Part shown: one piece after another, positions 18,664-26,016 of the stretch
How positions within the stretch are numbered: position 1 is the stretch's first letter
How the letters are laid out: every line of letters starts with the position of its first letter
Assembly (NCBI GenBank): GCA_903923905.1
Contig: CAIXZH010000102.1
Span: 1-33,202 of the forward strand
Source: an uncultured Bacteroidia bacterium
GTDB taxonomy: Bacteria; Bacteroidota; Bacteroidia; Bacteroidales; Prolixibacteraceae
Direction of reading: 5' to 3'
DNA length: 33,202 bases
Program-made: the position numbers and the translations under genes
Notes under the pieces: model-generated
Seen by the model: only the letters and a program-made list of their open reading frames with translations
Database searches by the model: none
What the model was told of the DNA's origin: nothing

Positions 18664-19614
18664 ATGAGTAATGCAATAGTTTCTACCGAATTCTCTCTTC
18701 CGGGACAACTGAGTTTTTATAAAGGTAAAGTGAGAGACGTTTATAATATTAATGACGATTACCTGGTTATGGTTGTTACTGACCGAATCTCTGCCTTCGA
18801 CGTTGTTTTACCCAAGGGAATCCCCTTTAAAGGACAAGTTTTAAATCAGATAGCGGCTAAGTTTCTGGATGCCACTTCAGATATTGTTCCTAACTGGAAA
18901 ATTGCGACTCCGGATCCAATGGTTACGGTTGGACATTTATGCGAACCATTTAAAGTGGAGATGGTCATCCGGGGTTATTTGACAGGTCATGCCTGGCGGC
19001 AATATCGGGCAGGAAAAAGGGTTCTTTGCGGGGTTGAAATGCCTGAAGGGATGAAAGAAAGTCAGAAATTTCCCAACCCTATCATTACACCAACTACCAA
19101 GGCAAATGAAGGGCATGATGAGGATATTTCGAAGGAAGAGATTATTAAACAAGGACTTGTATCAGCCGAAGAATATGAAATATTGGAAAAATATACGCTT
19201 TCGCTTTTTCAGCGTGGCACTGAAATGGCTGCAGAGAAGGGTTTAATATTGGTAGATACAAAATATGAATTTGGAAAAAAGGGGGATCAGATATACCTGA
19301 TTGATGAAATACACACACCCGATTCATCGCGTTATTTTTATGCTGAGGGATATGAGGCGCGTTTGGCAAAAGGGGAAAATCAAAAACAGCTTTCCAAGGA
19401 ATTTGTGCGCCAGTGGTTGATTGAAAATGGATTTCAGGGACTTGAAGGACAAAAAGTACCTGAAATGACCAATGAATTGGTTAACCAGATTTCAGATCGG
19501 TATATTGAACTTTTTGAAAATATCACAGGAGACAAATTTGTCAAAGGCGATGTTGCCAATGCAGGTGGCCGAATCGAGAAAAATATCCGGCAGTTTATTG
19601 CAGAAAAAGTTTAA
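18664..19614 (+). CDS. purC: Phosphoribosylaminoimidazole-succinocarboxamide synthase
   Basis: PurC joins aspartate to CAIR with ATP to form SAICAR in purine biosynthesis. The 316-residue chain is the longer type found in Bacteroidetes and yeasts. Diagnostic stretches are GKVRDVYNI (22-30), [18 protein letters not shown] near 37-55, [14 protein letters not shown] near 102-115, the signature [18 protein letters not shown] near 139-156, and LVDTKYEFG plus [14 protein letters not shown] in the C-terminal half. The ATG at 18664 has only 22 bases between it and phoH, so it likely shares the upstream promoter. A hairpin terminator follows at 19703-19728. Confidence 0.97.
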   Translation: MSNAIVSTEFSLPGQLSFYKGKVRDVYNINDDYLVMVVTDRISAFDVVLPKGIPFKGQVLNQIAAKFLDATSDIVPNWKIATPDPMVTVGHLCEPFKVEMVIRGYLTGHAWRQYRAGKRVLCGVEMPEGMKESQKFPNPIITPTTKANEGHDEDISKEEIIKQGLVSAEEYEILEKYTLSLFQRGTEMAAEKGLILVDTKYEFGKKGDQIYLIDEIHTPDSSRYFYAEGYEARLAKGENQKQLSKEFVRQWLIENGFQGLEGQKVPEMTNELVNQISDRYIELFENITGDKFVKGDVANAGGRIEKNIRQFIAEKV

Positions 19615-19639
19615 GTGATCATTATTTGAATTAATCTAT

Positions 19640-19786
19640 AATTCTGGCAAACATTATATTAGATAAGATTACCAGAATTTATTATTCATGTTTATTATAA
19701 AAGCGCAGAACACTTTGGAGTTCCGCGCCTTTATATCTTTATATTCTAATAATACAGATTTCTGTATTCAGAAAGCTTTTATTCTG
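19640..19786. repeat. Cluster of four inverted repeats in the purC-DUF5606 gap
   Basis: The 192-base gap between these convergent genes holds four hairpin-forming repeats. They are AATTCTGG/CCAGAATT (19640-19647 and 19672-19679, long loop), the terminator at 19703-19728, AATACAGA/TCTGTATT with a TT loop (19751-19768), and CAGAA/TTCTG (19769-19773 and 19782-19786). I found no gene in this gap. A short open frame on the plus strand here has no recognisable product. Confidence 0.5.
19703..19728 (+). terminator. Hairpin terminator downstream of purC
   Basis: The arms GCGCAGAAC and GTTCCGCGC pair at eight of nine positions around an 8-base loop. An A run lies before them and CTTTATATCTTT after them. 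It lies about 90 bases beyond the purC stop and may act for both convergent genes. Confidence 0.6.
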
Positions 19787-19806
19787 GATTTTCTTATTAA
19801 AAAATA

Positions 19807-20250
19807 TTATTCCTTAGTATCTGAATCGATAGAGGGTTCTTCGATTACTGATTCATCAGTTACATCTGAATCAAAAACTAATAAACCTTTTGTATTCAAT
19901 AGATTATACCATGAAATAACCTTTTTTACATCAGAACCATACACGCGCTCCTTATCATATTCTGGTAAAATTTCCTCAAAATAGTCCTTGAGTTCTTCAG
20001 GAGAAGATTTAACATCAAGGGCCTGCCCGCCGTTTTCCTTATCCGCAATTTTTTGAAATACTTTTTTTAGAGGAACATCCTCAGATGAAGTATAAATTGC
20101 AATATCCTCCAGCGATGACATCTTAGCGTCTGCATAAGCAGTTGATTTTTTTCCTGTTAACAATGATTCTATCACAACATTGTTCTTCCCTTCAGATATC
20201 ACTTTATAAAGTCCGGGTTGTCCGGAAATGGCTAAAATTCCTTTTAACAT
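19807..20250 (-). CDS. DUF5606-family conserved protein
   Basis: This 147-residue cytoplasmic protein matches, from memory, the DUF5606 family conserved across Bacteroidetes, whose function is unknown. The conserved N-terminal domain (about 1-70) begins MLKGILAISGQPGLYKVISE and includes ESLLTGKKSTAYADAKMSSL and EDIAIYT. A helical segment with SSPEELKDYFEEILPEYDK and VKKVISWYNLL follows, and the C-terminal tail is acidic. I start at ATG 20250. In-frame ATGs at 20274 and 20289 lie at or before the likely transcription start set by the -7 element at 20277-20284. The gene stands alone, convergent with purC and downstream of the TonB-receptor gene on the same strand. Confidence 0.88.
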   Translation of the reverse strand: MLKGILAISGQPGLYKVISEGKNNVVIESLLTGKKSTAYADAKMSSLEDIAIYTSSEDVPLKKVFQKIADKENGGQALDVKSSPEELKDYFEEILPEYDKERVYGSDVKKVISWYNLLNTKGLLVFDSDVTDESVIEEPSIDSDTKE

Positions 20251-20276
20251 AAATTCTTCATTTATTTTTTGCATGG

Positions 20277-20284
20277 CGAAGATA
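20277..20284 (-). promoter_or_regulatory. -7 promoter element of the DUF5606 gene
   Basis: On the minus strand this reads TATCTTCG, one base from TAnnTTTG, 26 bases before ATG 20250. It rules out the upstream in-frame ATG at 20289, and probably the one at 20274. Confidence 0.5.
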
Positions 20285-20349
20285 GTCATTTTTAAATCTT
20301 CGGCAATAAGTTATAGGGAAATGAGTCATTCTCACTTCCCTTTTCACAG

Positions 20350-22422
20350 TTATAAATTCATTTGTTGAATAAAACCAATTTTTAACCATCGCCCCGGTTC
20401 AGGAATATTTCCAAAATCGAAATACGATTTATTGAACAGGTTGGAAGCTTCCAGGTATAATGTCGTACCTTTTTTATTCCAGTGTAACCGGCTATCAACC
20501 AATATAAACGGTTTATATTCCACATTTTGGCCATATTGGGAACCGTTCCAGTAAGTGTAGGTTCCGTTTCTTTCCTGATAGGATATTTGCCAATTGATTC
20601 CTATATTTTTCAGAACCTTGTGTGAAATGCCCAGGTTTATTTTATATTTCAAATAATCAAGAACATACTGAGATTCGTAGATTCCTGATTGTTTATTTTG
20701 GGTTAACCACGAACAATTGAGGTTAAGTGACTGGATAAATACTTTTTTATCCAACAGTTTCTCAGGATTGATTTTTGCTGAAAATTCAAGTCCGTTAGTA
20801 TTCAATTTTGTAATGTTTTCGGCATACCAAACATTATCATTCGGCATTTTAACCCAGTCTATCATATTCTTCCCATCCCTGTGGAAATAGGCAAAATGAC
20901 CTTCAACTCCCTTAAGCTGATATTTAAACCCTGATTCGTACTCAACAGCCTTTTCCGGGAGCAGCAAGGGGTTGCCAATATTTGTTGGACTCGAATAGTA
21001 CAGATCAGTAAAAGTTGGCATACGGAGGGATGTATTAATTGATAAATAACACTTTATAGAATTTGAAATCCGATAACTCAGATCAGCTCCGGGGAATAAC
21101 TTCCAACCTGCTTCCAATTGCGAATTCCAATTCGCCATGAGACCTGCGGAGGCGGCAAATTTTTGAAAATTGACAGAGTGTTCCACGAATAGACTGAAAT
21201 TCGACCGGGAATCTGATTTAGTAAAAAAATGACCCTCTTCACCAGGGACTGGAAGTGGTTTTACTAATGATAATCCAAGTACATTGCTTAGGATATTTTC
21301 ACTTCTAAAATCGGTTCCAAATGCTGTTTTTCCAAGAGGAGAGGCAATCCATGAATTTAAATTAATCCCATAAACATCTGTAAGATGATAATTATCTGTT
21401 GTATACCATGAAGGAATTAAATTCGGATATCTGAAAAGCTCAAAGTGGTCCTGATTTCTTCGCCAGTATACTGACGGCGTAAAATGGAGTTTATTACCTG
21501 TTTCCAGTTTAATGGAGGCAAAGGTTGTTTTTACATGTTCGTATTGATCAGGAAATGCAGGAGTATAGAAGCTATTTGCCCCAAATCCCCTGTCGGTGTG
21601 CCCGAGTTGCCAATCCAGATCGCCTGCCTTGGTTGTCAGTTTTCCCTCATAAAAGGCGTCGGTGAGCTTAAAATCGGTGTTTTTGATGTATCCGTCAGAA
21701 CTTCGATGGTCCACAGAGACAAAATTACTGATCTTTCCGGAAACGAATGTACCAGAAAGTCCGCCATCATAAAAACCATTTTGTCCTGTACTTAGACGGG
21801 CTTTTAAGTTTGACTTGTCTGAAGTTCCTGTGATTATGTTGATTGCGCCACTGAAGGCATCAGGCCCGTAAATGCGGGATGCTGGCCCTTCCAGAATTTC
21901 AATGCGGTCAATAGCATCTAAACTAACCGGGAGATTCATTGAATGGTGTCCCGTTTGCGGATCACTGATGTTGATTCCATTGAGCAGGATGAGTACCTGG
22001 TCGAAAGAACTTCCGCGCATACTGATATCGGATTGTACTCCCAAACCACCGCGTTGCCGTATGTCAACGTCCAAAGCGTAGCGAAGTAAGTCCTGAAGGC
22101 TTTGGACCGGCGCAGTTTGGATCTCTTCCTTCCCAATTATTTTGACGATGCGCGCCACCTGTGAGAAGGCAACAGGGGCTCGCTGAGCGCTGACAACAAC
22201 TTCTTCAACTTCAATATCTTTCATTGAGTTAATTGTGTCGTGTCCGGCAATCATCATGTCTCTTTCAGCATTGGCAGGTATTGCGAATAATAAATAACAA
22301 ACGCTTAAGCACCCTATTCTCACTACTTTGTGAAGGCTTTGAAAAATAGAATACCCCTTTCGGCCAAATTTTCTGAATGTTGCAACATGATTCGCCTGGC
22401 GCACCAGACCTTTTTGTTTCAT
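20350..22422 (-). CDS. TonB-dependent outer-membrane receptor, BtuB-like
   Basis: This is a 690-residue outer-membrane transporter powered by TonB. I start at ATG 22422. The frame is open further upstream but a -7 element at 22449-22456 lies there. The N terminus is unusual: a basic stretch of about 35 residues, including FRKFGRKGYSIFQSLHKVV, precedes the hydrophobic signal core and the cleavage region AIPANA (about 47-52). A TonB-box-like EVEEVVVSAQRAP follows at 71-83. The plug (about 90-200) contains SMRGSSFDQVLILLNGINIS and IEILEGPASRIYGPDAFSGA, resembling cobalamin-type receptors. The barrel ends LKIGFIQQMNL. No SusD partner or cobalamin riboswitch is visible, so the substrate is open. 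Confidence 0.9.
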   Translation of the reverse strand: MKQKGLVRQANHVATFRKFGRKGYSIFQSLHKVVRIGCLSVCYLLFAIPANAERDMMIAGHDTINSMKDIEVEEVVVSAQRAPVAFSQVARIVKIIGKEEIQTAPVQSLQDLLRYALDVDIRQRGGLGVQSDISMRGSSFDQVLILLNGINISDPQTGHHSMNLPVSLDAIDRIEILEGPASRIYGPDAFSGAINIITGTSDKSNLKARLSTGQNGFYDGGLSGTFVSGKISNFVSVDHRSSDGYIKNTDFKLTDAFYEGKLTTKAGDLDWQLGHTDRGFGANSFYTPAFPDQYEHVKTTFASIKLETGNKLHFTPSVYWRRNQDHFELFRYPNLIPSWYTTDNYHLTDVYGINLNSWIASPLGKTAFGTDFRSENILSNVLGLSLVKPLPVPGEEGHFFTKSDSRSNFSLFVEHSVNFQKFAASAGLMANWNSQLEAGWKLFPGADLSYRISNSIKCYLSINTSLRMPTFTDLYYSSPTNIGNPLLLPEKAVEYESGFKYQLKGVEGHFAYFHRDGKNMIDWVKMPNDNVWYAENITKLNTNGLEFSAKINPEKLLDKKVFIQSLNLNCSWLTQNKQSGIYESQYVLDYLKYKINLGISHKVLKNIGINWQISYQERNGTYTYWNGSQYGQNVEYKPFILVDSRLHWNKKGTTLYLEASNLFNKSYFDFGNIPEPGRWLKIGFIQQMNL

Positions 22423-22448
22423 AATTTGTAATTTTAAATTTAACGGCG

Positions 22449-22456
22449 CAAAGGTA
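22449..22456 (-). promoter_or_regulatory. -7 promoter element of the TonB-receptor gene
   Basis: On the minus strand this reads TACCTTTG, a perfect TAnnTTTG match, 26 bases before ATG 22422. The 128-base divergent gap is too short for a full cobalamin riboswitch in the leader. Confidence 0.65.
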
Positions 22457-22474
22457 TTCAAAGATTTTATTTTA

Positions 22475-22482
22475 TAGTTTTG
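22475..22482 (+). promoter_or_regulatory. -7 promoter element of the GH109-type gene
   Basis: TAGTTTTG is a perfect TAnnTTTG match, 68 bases before ATG 22551. Its opposed partner at 22449-22456 is only 18 bases away, so the two promoters are back to back. Confidence 0.5.
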
Positions 22483-22550
22483 AAGAATCATTTTTGCATG
22501 CTTCCGGAAATAGAGCAAAATTGAAAAGTCAACAACTAAACAAAAATCAA

Positions 22551-23996
22551 ATGAAAACAAACCGTAGAGATTTTGTTAAAATGGGAACTGTGGCCGGTGT
22601 TGGTTTAGCAGGGTTGGGTTTAACTGATAGTAATGTATTTGGAGAGAATAAGCTTAATGGCAAAAAACCGGTAAATCAGGATCCCAATGTTGTAAGGGTT
22701 GGTTTTATTGGTGTTGGAGGTCGAGGAAGTGGACATGTTCATGATTCAATAACCGTTGGTGGAGTTGATGTTGTGTCGATTTGTGATATAAACCAGGAGG
22801 CGATTGATAGGGTTCAATCAATGGTTGTTAAAAATGGCATGAAGGCCCCCAAAGCTTATACCGGAAGCGATCATGCATTTGAGGAGATGCTTAAAAATGA
22901 AATCCTTGATGCAGTGATAATTGCGACTCCCTGGGAATGGCACGTTCCAATGGCAATAGCTTCAATGAAAGCTGGTGTTCCCTATACCGGAGTGGAGGTT
23001 TCCGCTGCCAATACACTTGAAGAATGTTGGGATCTGGTGAATGTTCATGAACAAACCGGAAATCAGGTTATGATCATGGAAAATGTTTGTTATCGGCGCG
23101 ACGTAATGGCCATTCTTAATATGGTTCGAACGAACCTGTTTGGAGAGCTGATTCATTGTCGTTGTGGATATGAACATGATTTGCGTGGGGTAAAGTTTGA
23201 TATGATCGCCAATGACCTGAAAATCGGAAAGGAGGCCCATTCGGAAGCCATGTGGCGTGGCCTTCACGCTGTTAGGCGAAACGGAGACCTCTACCCTACG
23301 CATGGACTTGGACCGATCGGAGTTTATTTGGATATTAACCGCGGAAACAGATTTTTGACACTATCAGCCATGGCCACAAAGTCAAGAGGTTTAAAGAAGT
23401 TTGTGGATGATCATGTCAGTAAGGATAGTTCTTACCATCAATTGAATTTCAATCTTGGCGATATTGTGACTTCCATGATTAAATGTGCTAATGGCGAAAC
23501 AATCATCGTAACACATGATACGAATTTACCTCGCCCATATTCTCTTGGTTTCCGGGTTCAGGGAACTAATGGTCTCTGGAAGGGTGAAGGTGGTGGCGAT
23601 TGGCAGGACACCGGCGAGCAGATCTACGTGGAAGGACAAAGTAAACCTCATACCTGGGATAAGGCCGAAGATTGGTTAAAGAAATATGATCACCAATATT
23701 GGCGTGAAAAAGGTGAAAAAGCTACAGGTTCAGGTCATGGCGGAATGGATTTTATCATGCTTAACGACTTTTTCGAAACTGTCCGTCATAAAAGACTGGT
23801 TCCTCTGGATGCCTATGATGCTGCAGCCTGGAGCGCGGTTTCAGCTTTGTCTGAAATGTCAGTTGCCAAAGGAGGAGAGCTGGTCGATTTTCCGGACTTT
23901 ACACGCGGGCAATGGATTAAACGTCACCCGGGTTTTGCACTTGATACTCAATTCCCTATCGCCCCTGAACGAGACTTTATTAATAATTTGTTTTAA
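22551..23996 (+). CDS. Exported Gfo/Idh/MocA-family protein, GH109 type (alpha-N-acetylgalactosaminidase-like)
   Basis: The 481-residue chain begins with a twin-arginine signal (TNRRDFVKMGTVAGVGLAGL), so it is probably exported folded, with its cofactor bound. I start at ATG 22551 because this signal begins there. The Rossmann NAD-binding loop GFIGVGGRGSG is at 51-61. Several stretches match remembered GH109 enzymes, which cleave alpha-N-acetylgalactosamine by an NAD-dependent redox mechanism: ENVCYRRDVMAILNMVR (177-193), the active-site region RNGDLYPTHGLGP (243-255), HGGMDF and VDFPDFTRG. The GH109 assignment is strong at family level. The substrate could be GalNAc on glycans or a related sugar. 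It is divergent from the TonB receptor and ends at a strong terminator. Confidence 0.88.
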   Translation: MKTNRRDFVKMGTVAGVGLAGLGLTDSNVFGENKLNGKKPVNQDPNVVRVGFIGVGGRGSGHVHDSITVGGVDVVSICDINQEAIDRVQSMVVKNGMKAPKAYTGSDHAFEEMLKNEILDAVIIATPWEWHVPMAIASMKAGVPYTGVEVSAANTLEECWDLVNVHEQTGNQVMIMENVCYRRDVMAILNMVRTNLFGELIHCRCGYEHDLRGVKFDMIANDLKIGKEAHSEAMWRGLHAVRRNGDLYPTHGLGPIGVYLDINRGNRFLTLSAMATKSRGLKKFVDDHVSKDSSYHQLNFNLGDIVTSMIKCANGETIIVTHDTNLPRPYSLGFRVQGTNGLWKGEGGGDWQDTGEQIYVEGQSKPHTWDKAEDWLKKYDHQYWREKGEKATGSGHGGMDFIMLNDFFETVRHKRLVPLDAYDAAAWSAVSALSEMSVAKGGELVDFPDFTRGQWIKRHPGFALDTQFPIAPERDFINNLF

Positions 23997-24014
23997 AATT
24001 TAATTTGAAATAAT

Positions 24015-24051
24015 AAGCCCGGCAGGTTTTCAAAACTTGTCGGGCTTTTAT
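24015..24051 (+). terminator. Rho-independent terminator after the GH109-type gene
   Basis: Arms at 24015-24030 and 24032-24047 pair over 16 positions, with two G-U pairs (GC core AAGCCCG/CGGGCTT). A short T run follows. It lies 18 bases beyond the stop codon. Confidence 0.85.
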
Positions 24052-24069
24052 ATTTGGTAAACGAGTCAA

Positions 24070-24753
24070 TTAATCTCTTCTTACTCCCATGTAGATCATA
24101 ATATAATACAATAAGGTGGCAAGGGAACCTAATGCTGCAACAATGTAGGTATAACCTGCCCATTTTAAGGCATCCTCGGCCTTGAGTTGCGTCTGTGAAT
24201 TGGTTATACCGGATGTTTTGATCCAGATCAAAGCCCTGTGACTGGCGTTGATTTCTACAGGTAAAGTAATAAAACTAAATAATGTTGTCATGGCAAACAG
24301 GACAATTCCCGCTAATAAAATTGCCGGAAAAGTATTCACCAGAAGAATTCCAGCCAATAAAATCCATTGCATCCATTGTGAGGCAAAACTTACAATGGGA
24401 ACTAAACCCGATCGTAATCCAAGCCACTGATAAGCTGCTGCATGTTGTAATGCATGTCCACATTCATGTGCGGCAACAGCTGCAGCTGCAACATTCCGAC
24501 CATTATAAACATCTTCACTCAGATTAATCGTTTTAGTTGTCGGATCATAATGATCAGTAAGTTTTCCTTCCACCGATTCAATTGTAACACCATAGATTCC
24601 ATTATCCCGCAACATTTGCTCAGCGACTTCCCTTCCCGACATTCCATTTGAAGTCGCGATTACAGAATACTTCTCAAAACGACGTTTTAACTGATGGCTG
24701 ATTAACCAACTCACCAAAGCAAAAACAATAAATATTATCCAACTTCCAATCAT
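24070..24753 (-). CDS. Membrane zinc metallopeptidase, YugP type
   Basis: This 227-residue integral membrane protein belongs to the YugP family (Zn_peptidase_2). A first membrane segment lies at about 4-20. The zinc motif H96-E-C-G-H100 in AAHECGHALQH supplies two ligands and the catalytic Glu, and two hydrophobic segments follow near 115-165. A final hydrophobic segment is near the C terminus (about 200-222). The signature INLSEDVYNGRNVAAAAVAA before the zinc motif is typical. Substrates are not known for the family, and a role in membrane protein quality control is only a guess. It stands alone, facing the GH109-type gene end to end. I saw only an imperfect -7 match upstream. Confidence 0.93.
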   Translation of the reverse strand: MIGSWIIFIVFALVSWLISHQLKRRFEKYSVIATSNGMSGREVAEQMLRDNGIYGVTIESVEGKLTDHYDPTTKTINLSEDVYNGRNVAAAAVAAHECGHALQHAAAYQWLGLRSGLVPIVSFASQWMQWILLAGILLVNTFPAILLAGIVLFAMTTLFSFITLPVEINASHRALIWIKTSGITNSQTQLKAEDALKWAGYTYIVAALGSLATLLYYIMIYMGVRRD

Positions 24754-24944
24754 AGTTTAATTTTTAAATTCATTCAAATAATTACAATATCTCCAATCAA
24801 ATTTCCGGCCAAAATACAAATTTCTGCAAAATTGGCAGATGCATTAATTTAATAAAAATAAAACCTTGTTTTTATAACAAATTAATTGAAATTTCGTATT
24901 TTCAAGAAAGCAAATCTTTAATGTTAATTTTTAAAATTACAGGT

Positions 24945-25256
24945 ATGAAAAAAATTATTTCAATTTTCCTTATCGCTAGCTTTTTTTTCTGTTTTATTCC
25001 AGTTCAGGCGGGAAATAATATGCAAAACTCAAGTAAGTCGGAAATCCAGAACAATAAACATCATGGAAAAGGTCTCAAGAAAAAAAGATCAGATAAAAAG
25101 AAAAACAAAGATGCTAATTCTGAGAAACAAGCCAGGGAATTGAAAAAGAAAGAGATTGAAGCTAAAGAACGTTCAATTGACAGGAATATAAAGGTCAAAA
25201 AGGTTTCGGTTGATGACAATCTGCCGGAAACGGTTCATCAAAGGAATATCCCATAG
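24945..25256 (+). CDS. Small, very basic exported protein of unknown function
   Basis: This 103-residue protein begins with a good signal peptide (MKKIISIFLIASFFFCFIPVQA, cut near residue 22). The start is ATG 24945, and an in-frame ATG eight codons upstream would spoil the signal. The mature part is dominated by Lys, Arg, Glu and Asn, with dense basic runs around residues 40-60 (GKGLKKKRSDKKKNKD) and a charged helix-forming stretch near 60-85. It has no cysteine after the signal and no domain I know. Such composition suggests an unstructured or coiled-coil periplasmic protein that might bind an acidic polymer or envelope surface, but this is speculation. It converges on the DUF502 gene with only three bases between stop codons. 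Confidence 0.6.
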   Translation: MKKIISIFLIASFFFCFIPVQAGNNMQNSSKSEIQNNKHHGKGLKKKRSDKKKNKDANSEKQARELKKKEIEAKERSIDRNIKVKKVSVDDNLPETVHQRNIP

Positions 25257-25259
25257 GTT

Positions 25260-25847
25260 TTATAATGTTTTTGTGTGAAAATCGACGCCCGAAACCCCAC
25301 CTGAGATGATAAATTTCATCGCCTCAGTGGGTGGAATCTCAAGCGATTTTATGTTTGTTGAAGGAACAAAGTAAAGCTCTCCTGAAAATCCGTAAGAAAA
25401 AGGACAATAAACAGTAATCAATGCATTGTCATTAATATGTATTGGAGTATCCTGGGTTATAAATCCAATTTTCCATAAATTATTCTCTCTGTTGATCAAT
25501 ATCATTACCGGGCGGTGAAATTTTCGTTCTTTACCGATAAAAGCAGAAAATAAATCGTTAATTGACGAATAAATTAATTTAAGAAAAGGGGTCTTTTGAA
25601 GAATCCTGTTAATTAAATTTTTAATTGGTCTGGCTAAAATAGTCTCCCCAACCATTCCTAATAAAACAAGAAAAACAAAAATAATCAGGATTCCTAAACC
25701 AGGAGTCTTGATTTCAAAATGTTCCTGCAAATAAGTCGATAACAATCCATCGGTAAAAGTAAAAATCCGATAAACAATATATACCGTAATCCCTAAAGGA
25801 GCGACTAGTAAAAGTCCCTGAATAAAATACGTAAACAATTTCTTCAT
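25260..25847 (-). CDS. DUF502-family membrane protein
   Basis: This 195-residue protein matches DUF502, a widespread family of unknown function. It has two membrane segments, at about 8-28 (GLLLVAPLGITVYIVYRIF) and 48-68 (PGLGILIIFVFLVLLGMVGE). A soluble C-terminal domain follows with the family stretches VPSTNIKSLEIPPTEAMKFI and SGGVSG. The N-terminal PLGITVY and the central PFLKLIYSSINDL are also typical. Most of the protein after residue 70 probably faces one side of the inner membrane. A near-perfect -7 element lies just upstream and the gene seems to be its own unit. The ATG at 25847 is well supported by the membrane segment beginning at once. Confidence 0.93.
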   Translation of the reverse strand: MKKLFTYFIQGLLLVAPLGITVYIVYRIFTFTDGLLSTYLQEHFEIKTPGLGILIIFVFLVLLGMVGETILARPIKNLINRILQKTPFLKLIYSSINDLFSAFIGKERKFHRPVMILINRENNLWKIGFITQDTPIHINDNALITVYCPFSYGFSGELYFVPSTNIKSLEIPPTEAMKFIISGGVSGVDFHTKTL

Positions 25848-25867
25848 TCCGGCTGCGTTTTATTCTG

Positions 25868-25875
25868 CGAAAATA
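25868..25875 (-). promoter_or_regulatory. -7 promoter element of the DUF502 gene
   Basis: On the minus strand this reads TATTTTCG, one base from TAnnTTTG, 20 bases before the ATG at 25847. Confidence 0.5.
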
Positions 25876-26016
25876 CGAAAAAGTTAGCAAGGTTTAAAAG
25901 CCCATAATAGATCCCATACCTATCTCTCACTCGAATTTAAATTGAAAGTAAATGGTCGGATAGAACGCGCTCCGTCAGACAGATCATCTGTGTTTGTGAT
26001 TGCCGAAATGCTTAGT

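Noticed and set aside
19688-19984. 98-codon plus-strand open frame across the purC-DUF5606 gap
   Set aside because: It runs antisense through the DUF5606 gene and through the terminator hairpins, with no family resemblance.
22423-22550. Cobalamin riboswitch before the BtuB-like receptor
   Set aside because: The gap is only 128 bases, the -7 element is 26 bases from the start codon, and no B12-box-like sequence was seen.
25979-25991. 13-bp palindrome ACAGAT-C-ATCTGT downstream of the iron-sulfur gene
   Set aside because: There is no T run on either side and no neighbouring promoter. A terminator or operator cannot be argued from this alone.
25880-26016. Minus-strand open stretch reading like SISAITNTDDLSD and RSIRPFTFNLNSSE
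   Set aside because: About 38 codons with no start and no recognised family. It looks protein-like but is short enough to be chance. A gene remnant is possible but unsupported.
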